60,523 nucleotides of DNA, from contig CAZGMJ010000035.1 in the NCBI GenBank assembly GCA_964526785.1, positions 1-60,523 on the forward strand, in the 5' to 3' direction. Both the position numbers and the translations under genes were made by a program. The stretch comes from CAZGMJ01 sp964526785 (GTDB taxonomy: Bacteria; Planctomycetota; Phycisphaerae; Sedimentisphaerales; Anaerobacaceae). Below, piece by piece: positions 1 through 8,645 of the stretch. The notes beneath the pieces are model-generated. The model did not search any database and was not told the origin of the DNA. It saw only the letters and a list, made by a program, of their open reading frames with translations. How positions within the stretch are numbered: position 1 is the first letter of the stretch; each line of letters starts with the position of its first letter.

Positions 1-101
1 AGCCGAAAGAGAAGATCAAAATACAGCGGATTTCAATAGCGCTGTCATATTAGGTAGTGGCGAACAGCAGTGATGAACCACGTTTTCACAGGAGAAACGA
101 T

Positions 102-1496
102 ATGAGCAGCACGTTCACACGCAGAGACTTCTTGAAAAGCGCAGCTATTTCTGTTGCGGCAATGCACAACGTTGGTCTTGCCGCCGGGAGTCGAAGCAAA
201 CAACGACCTAATTTCGTGGTGATCTTTCTGGACGATTCCGGATGGGCGGACTTCGAACCGTTTGGCACACCCGATTACAAGACGCCTAACGTAGCACAAC
301 TTGCCGCAGAGGGCTGCAGGTTCAACAACTTCTACGTTCCCCAGGCCGTATGCTCGGCCTCCAGATGCGCGCTGCTGACGGGCTGCTATCCCGGCCGAAC
401 AAAGGTGTTCGGTGCGCACGGACCCAACGCACGGGGATGCGATCCGAAATACGCGACAATCGGCGAAGTCCTGAAAAAAGCCGGCTACGCAACGGCCGTC
501 TTCGGCAAGTGGCACATCGGCGATCAGGACGACACCCGGCCGTGGGCAAGAGGTTTCGACGAGTCGTGTGGATTGATGTACTCGAACGACATGTGGGAGT
601 TCCACCCGGAGAATCCGGAGTACTGGGGCAGGTACCCCCTGCAATTCTGGGACAATGGCAAAGTGACGATAGATCGCGTCACGAAGAAACACCAACCCAT
701 GCTGACAACGTGGTATACCGAACACGCCGTCGACTTCATCGACAGGCACGGGGACGACCCGTTCTTTCTCTATGTGCCCCATTCGATGCCGCACGTGCCG
801 CTGTTCGTCAGCGAGAAATTCAAAGGCAAATCCGGAACCGGCCTTTACGGCGACGTGATGATGGAAATCGACTGGTCCGTCGGGCAGATCACAAAGGCAT
901 TGAAAAAGAACGGCCTCGAAGACAATACGATGGTCATCTTCACATCGGACAACGGCCCTTGGATTTCCTACGGCAATCATGCAGGCACGACGCCCTACCG
1001 CGAGGCCAAGGGGACGAGCTTTGACGGAGGAACGCGAAGCGCATGCATCATGAAATATCCGGGCCGAATCCAGGCGGGCACAACCTCGAACAGAACGCTC
1101 TGCACGCTGGACGTAATGCCGACAATTACCCGGCTGGCCGGGGCTGAGATGCCGGACAACCCGGTTGATGGCGAAAACGTCTGGGACATTATCCGTGGAA
1201 AAGCGCCGGCCGAGAACCCCCACGAGTATTATCCGTTCTCGACCGGGAGGAATTTCGAGGGCGTGATAAGCGGAGACGGCAAGTGGAAACTGCACTTGCC
1301 ACACTCCTACCGCACACTCGTGCGGGCGGGAAACGACGGCCAAGCGGGCAAATACAGACAGGAGAAGATCGGCCTGTCCCTCTTCGACATGGAAAACGAT
1401 CCGTATGAAACGACGAATGTCATCGACAAGTATCCAGAAGTCGCGGCGCGCCTGAAGAAACTCGCCGATACGCACAAACGCAAATTTTACAATTAG
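102..1496 (+). CDS. Tat-exported sulfatase (formylglycine type)
   Basis: Sulfatase of the alkaline-phosphatase superfamily, expected to hydrolyse sulfate esters on a polysaccharide outside the cytoplasm. The N-terminus carries a twin-arginine signal (TRRDFLK, residues 6-12). A metal-binding LDD lies at residues 43-45, and the formylglycine signature C-S-A-S-R followed by CALLTG is at residues 84-94, so Cys84 would be converted to formylglycine. A later VIFTSDNGPW stretch is typical of the family, and the 464 residues are full length. The ATG at 102 is preferred over an in-frame GTG at 57 because AGGAG sits 7 nt upstream. Substrate is unknown; the nearby ulvan-lyase-like propeller and the distant GH29 fucosidase suggest algal sulfated glycans (inference). 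Confidence 0.93.
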   Translation: MSSTFTRRDFLKSAAISVAAMHNVGLAAGSRSKQRPNFVVIFLDDSGWADFEPFGTPDYKTPNVAQLAAEGCRFNNFYVPQAVCSASRCALLTGCYPGRTKVFGAHGPNARGCDPKYATIGEVLKKAGYATAVFGKWHIGDQDDTRPWARGFDESCGLMYSNDMWEFHPENPEYWGRYPLQFWDNGKVTIDRVTKKHQPMLTTWYTEHAVDFIDRHGDDPFFLYVPHSMPHVPLFVSEKFKGKSGTGLYGDVMMEIDWSVGQITKALKKNGLEDNTMVIFTSDNGPWISYGNHAGTTPYREAKGTSFDGGTRSACIMKYPGRIQAGTTSNRTLCTLDVMPTITRLAGAEMPDNPVDGENVWDIIRGKAPAENPHEYYPFSTGRNFEGVISGDGKWKLHLPHSYRTLVRAGNDGQAGKYRQEKIGLSLFDMENDPYETTNVIDKYPEVAARLKKLADTHKRKFYN

Positions 1497-1619
1497 AAGG
1501 CAGCGTGAACCCTTTGCCCGCGCCGCCCGTGCGCCTGTCCCATATGCAGCCGGATCGGCTCTGGGCCGGGCATGGCTGTCTTGTCATCTTTGCAGTACCC
1601 CAAAACGTTTCTGCAGGAT

Positions 1620-3107
1620 TCATTGCTCAGACCTGCGCCTTGCTGCAGGTTGAATCCCGAAATCGAGAATGCGTAGCGGCGTCGATTGATGAGCTTGTCT
1701 CGGAGATTTCTGGACCATGATGGAGAGGGTGCTCTCGGCCTTCCAGCGAAAGGGATCGCCGAGCATTTCGTTCACGAAGGAACCGCGCTCGGTGTGGACA
1801 ACTTCCCAGTCCGTCCACTTCGATTGTGCGCTGGCGGCCGCGATAACAAGGTCCCCCCGACGATGGAGGTGGCCGTCAGCCAGTTGCGCGGAGGTCTCCG
1901 GGGTGGCATAGATGACAAAAGCGTTATTGTCGGCATCCATAAATACCTTGGGGCGCGTGCCGACGCGGCCGGGCAATTGTCGATGGTGCCACACACCGTC
2001 GGAGTCTCGCCAGTAATGCAGATAACGACGAGCCTCGGGCGGACCCCACCGCATTTGGCCGGGTTTGCTCCCCGCCGCTTCGAGCGTTTCATCGGTGCAA
2101 TGCCACATGACAACATGGATACGGCCCTGGGAATCGACAGCCTGGCCATGCGTGTTCATAAGGCCGTAGCCCCGAGTGATTGGGACGACGGTAACGCCGG
2201 GGGAGTTGACGTGAGGGGGTTCGGAAAGCGGATCACCGGCATTGTTCAGCCACGTTCGGCCGCGGTCCCGGCTGAAGACGTAAATGAGATCGTGGTTGGC
2301 GCCCTGGCTGCTTTCGCGCCAGACCCATGTGGTGTGCAGATTACCGCACGGACCGTACGTGTAGCCGTTAGGATAGGAACAACGGGACAAGCTTTGGCCC
2401 ATGGCATCCGTGAACAGACCGTCGCCCGAATCGATCTGGCGGGTTCCGGTCCATCTGCCGGTCTTGCCGTCGTAGTCGACGAGCATGCGGTCACCATTGC
2501 CGGAACCGCCCCGCCGATAGCAAAACTGAATATCTCCGTCCGGAGTTCGGATAAAGCGGGGATACGTGATTCGAATAGGTTTGCCGGATTCCAGTTGGTC
2601 CGTAATAGGGCCGAACAGGCTCGCGGCCCACTCGATTGATTGTGGGTCTGTTGCCGCGGACGGCTGGGAGCGACGGTAGTGCAGCGGATGACCGTGGTGG
2701 TCGAAGGCGAGGTGGATCGTGCCATCGGTGGGGCAGACGCCGAGGGATATGACGTTGTGCGCGTCGTTACTGCGGAACTCGTAATCGCTGAACCGGATTG
2801 TCCGCCAGGTCCCGCTTGGCAGTCTGCGGCGGGCGATGCAGACCCTGCGATGGCCGTTGTAGTAGGCAACGTATTGATGCCCGGCGTGGGTGACGACAGC
2901 GTCCTGCTGAAACGACAGGCCGTTAATGGCCCGGCCGAAGCCCCCTTCAATGGTCAGGGCGCACGGGTCGACGACCGTGTCCATAAGCTTGGTGACAATG
3001 AAGTCCGCATGGATCAGCGGCGTGAACGTCAAGAATATCGCTGATGTTACGAGGAAGAACAGTTTCTGATGAGCCTCTACAAGGCGCTGTATGACAAATG
3101 CTAACAT
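1620..3107 (-). CDS. Secreted BNR-4 beta-propeller protein, ulvan-lyase-like
   Basis: A 495-residue exported protein of the BNR-4 repeat family. It starts with a signal peptide (hydrophobic FFLVTSAIFLTF, then a likely cleavage after IHA) and continues as a seven-bladed-propeller-like sequence. The stretch around residues 95-125 contains a His in AHNVI and another His exactly 20 residues later in FDHHG. Ulvan lyases of families PL24/PL25 use two His with this spacing, so a lyase role on uronic-acid glycans is possible. That comparison is from memory and is inference. The ATG at 3107 is chosen because AAAGGGG lies 8 nt upstream and the signal peptide follows at once. It converges with the sulfatase gene. 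Alternatives are a non-catalytic sugar-binding propeller or a rhamnosidase-like enzyme. Confidence 0.8.
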   Translation of the reverse strand: MLAFVIQRLVEAHQKLFFLVTSAIFLTFTPLIHADFIVTKLMDTVVDPCALTIEGGFGRAINGLSFQQDAVVTHAGHQYVAYYNGHRRVCIARRRLPSGTWRTIRFSDYEFRSNDAHNVISLGVCPTDGTIHLAFDHHGHPLHYRRSQPSAATDPQSIEWAASLFGPITDQLESGKPIRITYPRFIRTPDGDIQFCYRRGGSGNGDRMLVDYDGKTGRWTGTRQIDSGDGLFTDAMGQSLSRCSYPNGYTYGPCGNLHTTWVWRESSQGANHDLIYVFSRDRGRTWLNNAGDPLSEPPHVNSPGVTVVPITRGYGLMNTHGQAVDSQGRIHVVMWHCTDETLEAAGSKPGQMRWGPPEARRYLHYWRDSDGVWHHRQLPGRVGTRPKVFMDADNNAFVIYATPETSAQLADGHLHRRGDLVIAAASAQSKWTDWEVVHTERGSFVNEMLGDPFRWKAESTLSIMVQKSPRQAHQSTPLRILDFGIQPAARRRSEQ

Positions 3108-3182
3108 GTACGACACCCCTTTAGTTACTGGCGATTTTACATTCGACCGTTTGCTTCGATGTTCCTGCTCAAAACACCGCGA

Positions 3183-3211
3183 ATGATACTGCACCGGGCA
3201 GTCTGTTTCAA
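3183..3211 (-). promoter_or_regulatory. Sigma-70-type promoter of the BNR-4 gene
   Basis: On the minus strand TTGAAA (3211-3206) is separated by exactly 17 bp from TATCAT (3188-3183). Both hexamers match five of six consensus positions. The predicted start, near 3176, gives a leader of about 70 nt before the ATG at 3107. Confidence 0.65.
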
Positions 3212-3376
3212 CAGGGGGCCCCCCCTGACTCATCCCCAGTTTATGGGGCAAGTGATAGAGATCGTCGACTCTGTGACGATGAGAATTGGTGAGAAAGGAA
3301 GTGCCAATGCCGTCGGAAGGAGCAAACCATCTCTATTACACCACCTTCCAAACTGCGGATGACGCCCTTGAGCATA

Positions 3377-3405
3377 TTGCCAGCCGTACTGACGCATATT
3401 AAAAT
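3377..3405 (+). promoter_or_regulatory. Sigma-70-type promoter of the PQQ-like propeller gene
   Basis: TTGCCA (3377-3382), 17 bp, then TAAAAT (3400-3405), each matching five of six consensus positions. The predicted start lies about 60 nt before the ATG at 3475. With the divergent promoter at 3183-3211 this accounts for the 367-bp intergenic region; between them is only a 6-bp inverted repeat (ATCGTC/GACGAT near 3260-3285) of unclear meaning. Confidence 0.6.
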
Positions 3406-3474
3406 GTGGGTGCAACTTCCTATGATTTGAGCACTTGAAATCAAACGATCAGGATACCGAACCGCAGGGAAGAC

Positions 3475-4797
3475 ATGATGAGAACCGAGACCATTAAGCA
3501 CCACCGGGCTAATTGGCCTGCTTATCCGCACACACATCGTGTTCGCGCTGTCTTCAGTCTGCTCCTTTCTGCCCTTGCCATGTGTATGACCGCGAAGGCG
3601 GAAGGCCTCATAGCTTCAAACGAACCTGGCTGGCCGCAGTGGCGTGGACCGCGGCGCGACGGCGTCTCAAACGAAACGAACCTCCTTTCCGTCTGGCCGG
3701 CGGACGGTCCCACACTGCTGTGGAAGACCGAGCACCTTGGCAGGGGTTGGTCCTCACCGATCGTTGTTGAGGATCACATATACATCACTGGCGACGTCAA
3801 CGACCATCTCTCCGTGCATTGTCTCGACACCGGCGGCGCCACAAAGTGGCGTGTCATAAATGGCAAGGCATGGAAGGGCCCGTATCCGGGATCGCGGGCC
3901 TCCTGTGCGTACTCGAACGGCCGGGTCTATCACCTGAACGCTCACGGTCGGCTGGCATGCCTGGAAGTGCAGAATGGCAACGAACTATGGGCGGTCAATA
4001 TACTTGACCGTTTCGGAGCAAAGAATATCACATGGGCTTTGAGCGAATGTGTGCTTGTCGACGCCGATCGTGTGATTGTAACACCTGGTGGCCCACATAC
4101 ATTGATGGCCGCACTGGACAAAGAGAGCGGGCAGACCATCTGGACAACGCCGCCGATCGCAAACGACCAGGCTTCGCATAGCTCCCCCATCCTGTTCGAA
4201 TGGGCGGATCGTCGTATAATTGCCAACTGTTCGTCTGCCCATGGGTTCGGAGTCGACGCCGATTCGGGCGAAATGCTCTGGACCGTACCACTGAAGAACC
4301 CGCATGGCGTCAACGCTGCCACGCCAATATACGGATCCGGCGTCGTCTTCTATGTAACACCCTATGCCGAACTCGGTCGAGCCTATCAAATTGCCGGGTT
4401 CGACACCGACGTCACCGTCGAACATCTCTGGACCTGCCCTCTCGATACAGTCACCGGTTCCGGCGTGTTAGTGGAAAACACCCTGTTCGCAGCCGGCTAC
4501 AAATCATCGAAATGGTGGTTTGCAGTAGACTGGAGGACAGGCAAAACCAAATACGTATTCAAAGGACTCACTACCGGTGCGCCGCTCTGGGCTGATGGGC
4601 TAATGTACTGTCTGGATGAGCGAGGAACAGTGGCCCTGATCGAACCCGCTGACACTGCCTTCCGGGTACGCGGACGATTCCGCCTTCCAGTGGCCGCAAA
4701 GACCCGCGATGCCTGGGCGCATCCGGTCATCAACGCCGGCCGCCTCTATCTGCGATACCACGACCGCATGTGGTGCTACGACATACAAGCGCGGTGA
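3475..4797 (+). CDS. PQQ-like beta-propeller repeat protein
   Basis: A 440-residue exported protein with a long N-region and a hydrophobic segment (VFSLLLSALAMCM), then the motif WPQWRGPRRDGVS near residue 50. That motif opens the large planctomycete family of PQQ-like (BamB-like) eight-bladed propellers. Repeated blade sequences such as VHCLDTGGATKW, LACLEVQNGNELW and MAALDKESGQTIW are visible. PQQ binding is not shown; many relatives are probably scaffolding or carbohydrate-interaction domains. Two ATGs (3475 and 3478) are adjacent; AGGGA precedes them by a few bases. It is transcribed away from the BNR-4 gene and toward the first Gfo/Idh/MocA gene, 255 bp downstream. Confidence 0.85.
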   Translation: MMRTETIKHHRANWPAYPHTHRVRAVFSLLLSALAMCMTAKAEGLIASNEPGWPQWRGPRRDGVSNETNLLSVWPADGPTLLWKTEHLGRGWSSPIVVEDHIYITGDVNDHLSVHCLDTGGATKWRVINGKAWKGPYPGSRASCAYSNGRVYHLNAHGRLACLEVQNGNELWAVNILDRFGAKNITWALSECVLVDADRVIVTPGGPHTLMAALDKESGQTIWTTPPIANDQASHSSPILFEWADRRIIANCSSAHGFGVDADSGEMLWTVPLKNPHGVNAATPIYGSGVVFYVTPYAELGRAYQIAGFDTDVTVEHLWTCPLDTVTGSGVLVENTLFAAGYKSSKWWFAVDWRTGKTKYVFKGLTTGAPLWADGLMYCLDERGTVALIEPADTAFRVRGRFRLPVAAKTRDAWAHPVINAGRLYLRYHDRMWCYDIQAR

Positions 4798-5052
4798 CGG
4801 CTATCGGCGAAAGCGTGTACCGGAGTCATACCATAGAAGATGGAGACAGCTTGTGCTGGGCCATAATGTGAACTGACCATGTCGGATATCGTGATGTCTG
4901 GTCGCCGCGGAGTTCGCGATGCCGATTGACAATTTACCGCCATAAAGGCTTGCATCGGAACGCCGCCGCATGATAGTATCGCTTGTGCCGAGAACATGGT
5001 TGTATTGACTTCAGCATGTACTTCAAATTGGTTCAACAAGGAGAAACATAGA

Positions 5053-6381
5053 ATGGGTAAGCAAAGCCTCCAACGACGAGAATTCCTGAAATCATCCGTC
5101 GCCACCGGCATGGGATTGGTAATCCTGCCAGGCGGTGTACTCTCCGGTGCCAACGCCCCCAGCAACAAGCTCAATATCGCCCTGATCGGCGCCTGGGGGC
5201 GCGGCCGTGCCCACCATGGCCCCATTTCGAGTGAAAACGTCCTGGCCCTGTGCGATATTGATGAGAAGAATCTCGCCAAGGCGGCCCAGAAGTTCCCGAA
5301 AGCGGAACGCTATGTCGACTGGCGAAAATGCCTCGATCACAAGGGACTCGACGCGATCGTCTGCTGCACGACCGATCATACGCATGCCTTCGTTTCCAAC
5401 TGGGCTCTCAACCGCGGCTACCATATCTACTGTGAGAAACCTCTGGGCAACTGCGTTCATGAGGCACGCGTCTGTCGCGACAAGTACCTCAAGAACAAAC
5501 ACAAACTGGCAACACAGGTTGGCACGCAGCGCCATGCCAAGCCGAACTTCAATCGCGTTCGTGAGTTAATTGTTGATGGAGCCATAGGCGAACTCAAAGA
5601 CGTCTACGCGTGGGGCAACCGGCAGATACCGAGGCCCGGCTATCTGCCGGCCGCAGGCGACCCACCCGAACATCTGCACTATGACTTGTGGATTGGACCG
5701 TCTCCCTGGCATCCCTATAACCCCGGTTACTTCGGCGGTTGTCTTTCCTGGAACATGTACTGGGACTTCGGATCCGGCCAGATTGGTGATATGGGCAGCC
5801 ACGTAATCGATTTGGCCTGGAACGCGATCGACGCCACGCTGCCGACTACCGCGCAGGCCAAAGGCGATCCGTTCAATCCTGATGTTACGCCCGTCAAAAT
5901 GGAGAGCCATTTCGATATGCCGGCAAACGACTGGCGAGACGCCATCCGTCTGCATTGGTATCAGGGCGGAGCCATGCCCAGATCGCCCAAAGGCTATGTG
6001 GACCTAAACAAGATAGGGCACGGTGTGATGTTCAAGGGCACCAAGGGCTATGTCGTCGCTGATTTCGACTCCCGCGTCATTCTCCCATGGGGCAACGATG
6101 CCGACCTCACGTACTATGATAAGCGCACCTCCGAAGAGGTCATTCCCGATATGGGCCACTTCGTGAAAGAGTGGATCGATGCATGCAAGACCGACCTTAA
6201 GACATCGTGTGATTTCGAATATAGCGGCAACGCCATCGAAACCATGTTGCTGGGTCTGGTCGCATATCGCGTGGGCGAGAAAATTGAATACGACGCCGGC
6301 CGCGGCCGCGTCACCAACAGCGACAAAGGCCACGCATTGCTTAGCCGCGAGTACCGCAAGGGTTGGACGCTCGAAGGCTAA
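5053..6381 (+). CDS. Gfo/Idh/MocA family oxidoreductase, Tat-exported (copy 1)
   Basis: NAD(P)-dependent sugar or polyol dehydrogenase family protein of 442 residues. A Tat signal is visible (QRREFLKS, residues 7-14). The Rossmann motif is NIALIGAWGRGRAH (residues 41-54) and the catalytic-lysine motif is YCEKPLGN (127-133). A typical C-terminal domain includes WIGPSPWHPYNPGYF and WDFGSGQIGDMGSHVIDL. It is the only copy on the plus strand and stands apart from the minus-strand arrays. The ATG at 5053 is chosen because AAGGAG lies at 5038-5043 and the Tat signal begins directly; the frame is open further upstream without a plausible leader. By analogy with glucose-fructose oxidoreductase, the enzyme may be exported folded with its cofactor (inference). 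Substrate unknown. Confidence 0.93.
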   Translation: MGKQSLQRREFLKSSVATGMGLVILPGGVLSGANAPSNKLNIALIGAWGRGRAHHGPISSENVLALCDIDEKNLAKAAQKFPKAERYVDWRKCLDHKGLDAIVCCTTDHTHAFVSNWALNRGYHIYCEKPLGNCVHEARVCRDKYLKNKHKLATQVGTQRHAKPNFNRVRELIVDGAIGELKDVYAWGNRQIPRPGYLPAAGDPPEHLHYDLWIGPSPWHPYNPGYFGGCLSWNMYWDFGSGQIGDMGSHVIDLAWNAIDATLPTTAQAKGDPFNPDVTPVKMESHFDMPANDWRDAIRLHWYQGGAMPRSPKGYVDLNKIGHGVMFKGTKGYVVADFDSRVILPWGNDADLTYYDKRTSEEVIPDMGHFVKEWIDACKTDLKTSCDFEYSGNAIETMLLGLVAYRVGEKIEYDAGRGRVTNSDKGHALLSREYRKGWTLEG

Positions 6382-6497
6382 AAGAGCCTGCTGAGACTCC
6401 CGGCAGCAAGAGCATGCAATCTCAACCATTCCGTTGCATGCGAACGAGGGTGATATGCGCTCTCAGTGCGCACAGTCCCAGCCTATGCGCCAAACTA

Positions 6498-6851
6498 TGG
6501 AGGCGGGGGGAATCGAACCCCCGTCCCGTGATGCTTCAGGACAAGCGTCTACATGCATAGTCATTCTATTGGAAATTCGCCTCATGGAGCGCCGAATGAC
6601 AGGCTCTCCAATCAGCTATTTCGGATAAATCTCACACAGACGGCCCGAACAACCGCCAATGCCAGCCTGCTAATCGACGCCCTTGCAGGACCCGCAGACA
6701 AGATCCTACAGGACGGGCAGCCTCTTTAGGCAGCCATGCGCAACTGTGAGTTGCCAAGTAAAAATTTTTGAGCCGGATGATTAACCAGGCCAACCGGCGT
6801 CCTGGGCATGCAACTTGTCGATCCGTCATCCGGTCGAAGCCAGTCGCCCCC
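6498..6851 (-). ncRNA. ssrA: tmRNA (transfer-messenger RNA)
   Basis: One-piece tmRNA of about 354 nt that rescues stalled ribosomes with SmpB. The 5' end GGGGGCG (6851-6845) pairs with CGCCUCC at the 3' end to give a 7-bp acceptor stem, followed by a discriminator A at 6498. The 3' CCA is not encoded and must be added. The T arm is GGGGG-UUCGAUU-CCCCC, and the 5' part has the conserved D-loop-like stretch CUGGCUUCGACCGG. A short tag frame in the middle ends in Ala-Ala and a stop. No good promoter could be assigned; a TACAAT box lies about 50 nt upstream on the minus strand, so a longer precursor is possible. Confidence 0.95.
6726..6773 (-). other. tmRNA proteolysis-tag reading frame
   Basis: Within the tmRNA the only short frame ending in a hydrophobic-Ala-Ala pattern starts with GCU at 6773 and stops with UAA at 6728-6726. 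It would encode AQKFLLGNSQLRMAA. The Ala resume codon and the MAA ending fit tags recognised by ClpXP-type proteases. The precise resume codon is inferred from this fit and not from a mapped structure. Confidence 0.6.
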
Positions 6852-7138
6852 GTATGCAATTGTCAAAAGCGCTCCTCAAACCCTTCCTGCTGTTATACCC
6901 TATTGTAGCATGTATTTGTTCGCACGACGAGCTGATTTCGCAGAACATTCCCCCTGTTTTCGCAAGTGTTTTCGGGTCTGCAACCGATAAACAACTCAGA
7001 ACACGCTCTTATCGTCTGCGTGTTCAGAAACGCGGATATACAAGATCGTCGTCTTACGCAAGGATGAATGCGAGAGACTGGCAATGGCGCTGAGATCGCT
7101 GCACAGAATAGCGAGAGAATCGAGAAAGGGATAATCTG

Positions 7139-7420
7139 ATGCCGGCTAATATCGCACACATGCTCATCGCCCACAAGGCCATTGAGAAACTCAAACTCAA
7201 AAACGTAGAGGAATTCACGGAGTTTGCAGCAATTCTCGAGGGCGACTCCCAGGCAGATGATTGCAAGGCATATATGAACATCGGTAGTATCGGCCCCGAT
7301 CTGTTCTATTACTCAAATCTCGCGGCTTCGCTCAAAGACGTCGTCAAGGATGGGGTACAGTTAACGCCGGGAAAAATACTATTAAACTGGCAAGCAAGAC
7401 ACACAGCCCAAGAGCCGTGA
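7139..7420 (+). pseudogene. Zinc-dependent phospholipase C family gene, N-terminal fragment (interrupted)
   Basis: The first 74 codons (7139-7361) are the start of a zinc-dependent phospholipase C / S1-P1-fold protein: MPANIAHMLIAHKAI supplies the N-terminal metal-binding region and GSIGPDLFYYS is the family's next conserved stretch. The frame then runs into the inserted segment and stops at 7418-7420 after about 19 foreign residues. The natural continuation lies at 8646-9592, in the same frame. Joining the two parts at the 13-bp repeat restores an open frame of 389 residues without any other change. The fragment alone lacks the HxxxD and later metal ligands and should be inactive. Confidence 0.85.
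7349..7361 (+). repeat. 13-bp direct repeat, left copy
   Basis: GATGGGGTACAGT, identical to 8633-8645. It encodes DGVQ in frame in both gene fragments. The flanks are also similar (TCAAG before the left copy, TCAA before the right copy). Confidence 0.95.
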
Positions 7421-7457
7421 TGAGGTTCTGTGTATTTGTTTTCACGAAAGGTAGATC

Positions 7458-8618
7458 ATGAAGACTTATGAAGTCAGGCTTATTTGTTCATGTTTGTTAT
7501 CTTTGGTAAACGCGGTCACTATCAGCGGCCAAGATGCTGACCTTGTCCGGACTTTTGGAACCGCACGCAGCGAACCGGTGGATGCAGGGTTCTACTTCAG
7601 AACGGGCACTTACGTTGAAGCACCGTACATCGTTGAGCGGAGGGGCCTCGACATATACATAGACGGCCACCTTATTTCGAAAGGACCTGAGTGGCCGCCC
7701 TATGACTATCGTGTTGACGAGGATCCCGGCGATCCCCCGGACGGATCCAGCCCGTTTGATTCTCGCGACAAGCACGGAGATCCTCGCGATTCGTTCTGGG
7801 CGAAAAAGTGGCGGTATCTTATGGCACATTATGCACATGAGAAGGCGAAACGTATCATGCTTGAGACATACCTAAAGTGTCCGGAAGTTAAGGAAGTAAA
7901 TTGGCACGAGGTTGATCCCGATGTTGCCATTGTCGTGGGAGTTTCGGGCGCGCGGAAGAATTTGAGTCTGCGTTCAATGTCAATGTTTTCGCGAGCACCT
8001 ATAACGGAAAAGGAAATGCTGGAGAGACGAGAGAAAAAACGTGAATTCTACGCGAAGATGCTGAGTAGCCCTGTTGCCTTATTTGACGTTGTCAGTCGCG
8101 GCGGGGCGGAATTGTACATCCCGGAGTCAAAGGTAATCCAAGCGATCAAGGCACTGGTTTCTGAGAAGACATATAAGCAGAAGGTCAGTGCGCTGGCTTC
8201 TCTGGGAATTATGCATCCCAAATCCCATGTTCTTCAAAGGATCGTCAAGGAATTTCGCGGCAGCCCGCAACTGGAGGAGAGAATAGCTGAGCTTGAAGAA
8301 ACAAAGCAAATACAGCGACGGAGCGCTGATTTTGTCGGTAGCGCAAAGCATGCAGCGCAGGCTATCGCAGACTATGAGGTCGTCAATTTGAGAGGAAACG
8401 AAGCGACTAGTATAGCAAACGCACGTCAGGAGGCTAAGGCCGAGAGGAGGTCTTTTTCTCCACAGGCTACTGGCCCGGAACAGGAGAGTCTTGATTTCTT
8501 TGGTAAGATGGGACGTTGGATTGACGATCATAAGATTGCGCTCGGTGGCATCGTTGCAGCTTTCTGCACGACTTTAGCGTGCATCGTAATTGCACGCCGG
8601 TCATTTGTCCGCAAATAG
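7458..8618 (+). CDS. Exported, C-terminally membrane-anchored protein carried by the insertion; function unknown
   Basis: A 386-residue protein that I do not recognise. It begins with a short signal peptide (LICSCLLSLVNAVTISG), followed by an acidic, Pro/Asp-rich stretch near residues 75-105 (DEDPGDPPDGSSPFD). Next come charged helical segments, including a possible helical-repeat region around residues 215-285 (VIQAIKALVSEKTYKQKVSALASLG). A single membrane helix ends the protein (IALGGIVAAFCTTLACIVIA, then RRSFVRK). This suggests an envelope protein held in the membrane by its C-terminus. AAAGG lies 6 nt before the ATG. The gene fills most of the inserted segment and is its only plausible cargo. 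Confidence 0.7.
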   Translation: MKTYEVRLICSCLLSLVNAVTISGQDADLVRTFGTARSEPVDAGFYFRTGTYVEAPYIVERRGLDIYIDGHLISKGPEWPPYDYRVDEDPGDPPDGSSPFDSRDKHGDPRDSFWAKKWRYLMAHYAHEKAKRIMLETYLKCPEVKEVNWHEVDPDVAIVVGVSGARKNLSLRSMSMFSRAPITEKEMLERREKKREFYAKMLSSPVALFDVVSRGGAELYIPESKVIQAIKALVSEKTYKQKVSALASLGIMHPKSHVLQRIVKEFRGSPQLEERIAELEETKQIQRRSADFVGSAKHAAQAIADYEVVNLRGNEATSIANARQEAKAERRSFSPQATGPEQESLDFFGKMGRWIDDHKIALGGIVAAFCTTLACIVIARRSFVRK

Positions 8619-8632
8619 CAAATGTTACTCAA

Positions 8633-8645
8633 GATGGGGTACAGT
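8633..8645 (+). repeat. 13-bp direct repeat, right copy
   Basis: GATGGGGTACAGT, the second exact copy of 7349-7361, at the right boundary of the insertion. It is in the same reading frame of the host gene as the left copy. Confidence 0.95.

Larger units (their letters stand above)
7362..8645 (+). mobile_element. 1,284-bp insertion inside the phospholipase C gene
   Basis: The segment lies between two exact 13-bp direct repeats, and removing it together with one repeat copy restores the host gene in frame. Its length is 428 x 3. It carries one gene (7458-8618) with its own Shine-Dalgarno and is visibly richer in A and T than the flanking gene. No transposase, integrase, maturase or convincing terminal inverted repeats were found. 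CGCCGG occurs near both ends but in direct orientation. It may be a non-autonomous element with a long target duplication, a site-specific recombination cassette with a 13-bp core, or a recombination product between chance repeats. The class is therefore unknown. Confidence 0.6.

Noticed and set aside
45..1475. Long open frame antisense to the sulfatase
   Set aside because: It mirrors the third-codon bias of the sulfatase gene, lacks a Shine-Dalgarno and resembles no family.
7362..8645. Integron cassette or group II intron as identity of the insertion
   Set aside because: No attC-like palindrome follows the gene (only 14 bp remain after its stop), there is no GTTRRRY site at both joints, and no reverse transcriptase or maturase.
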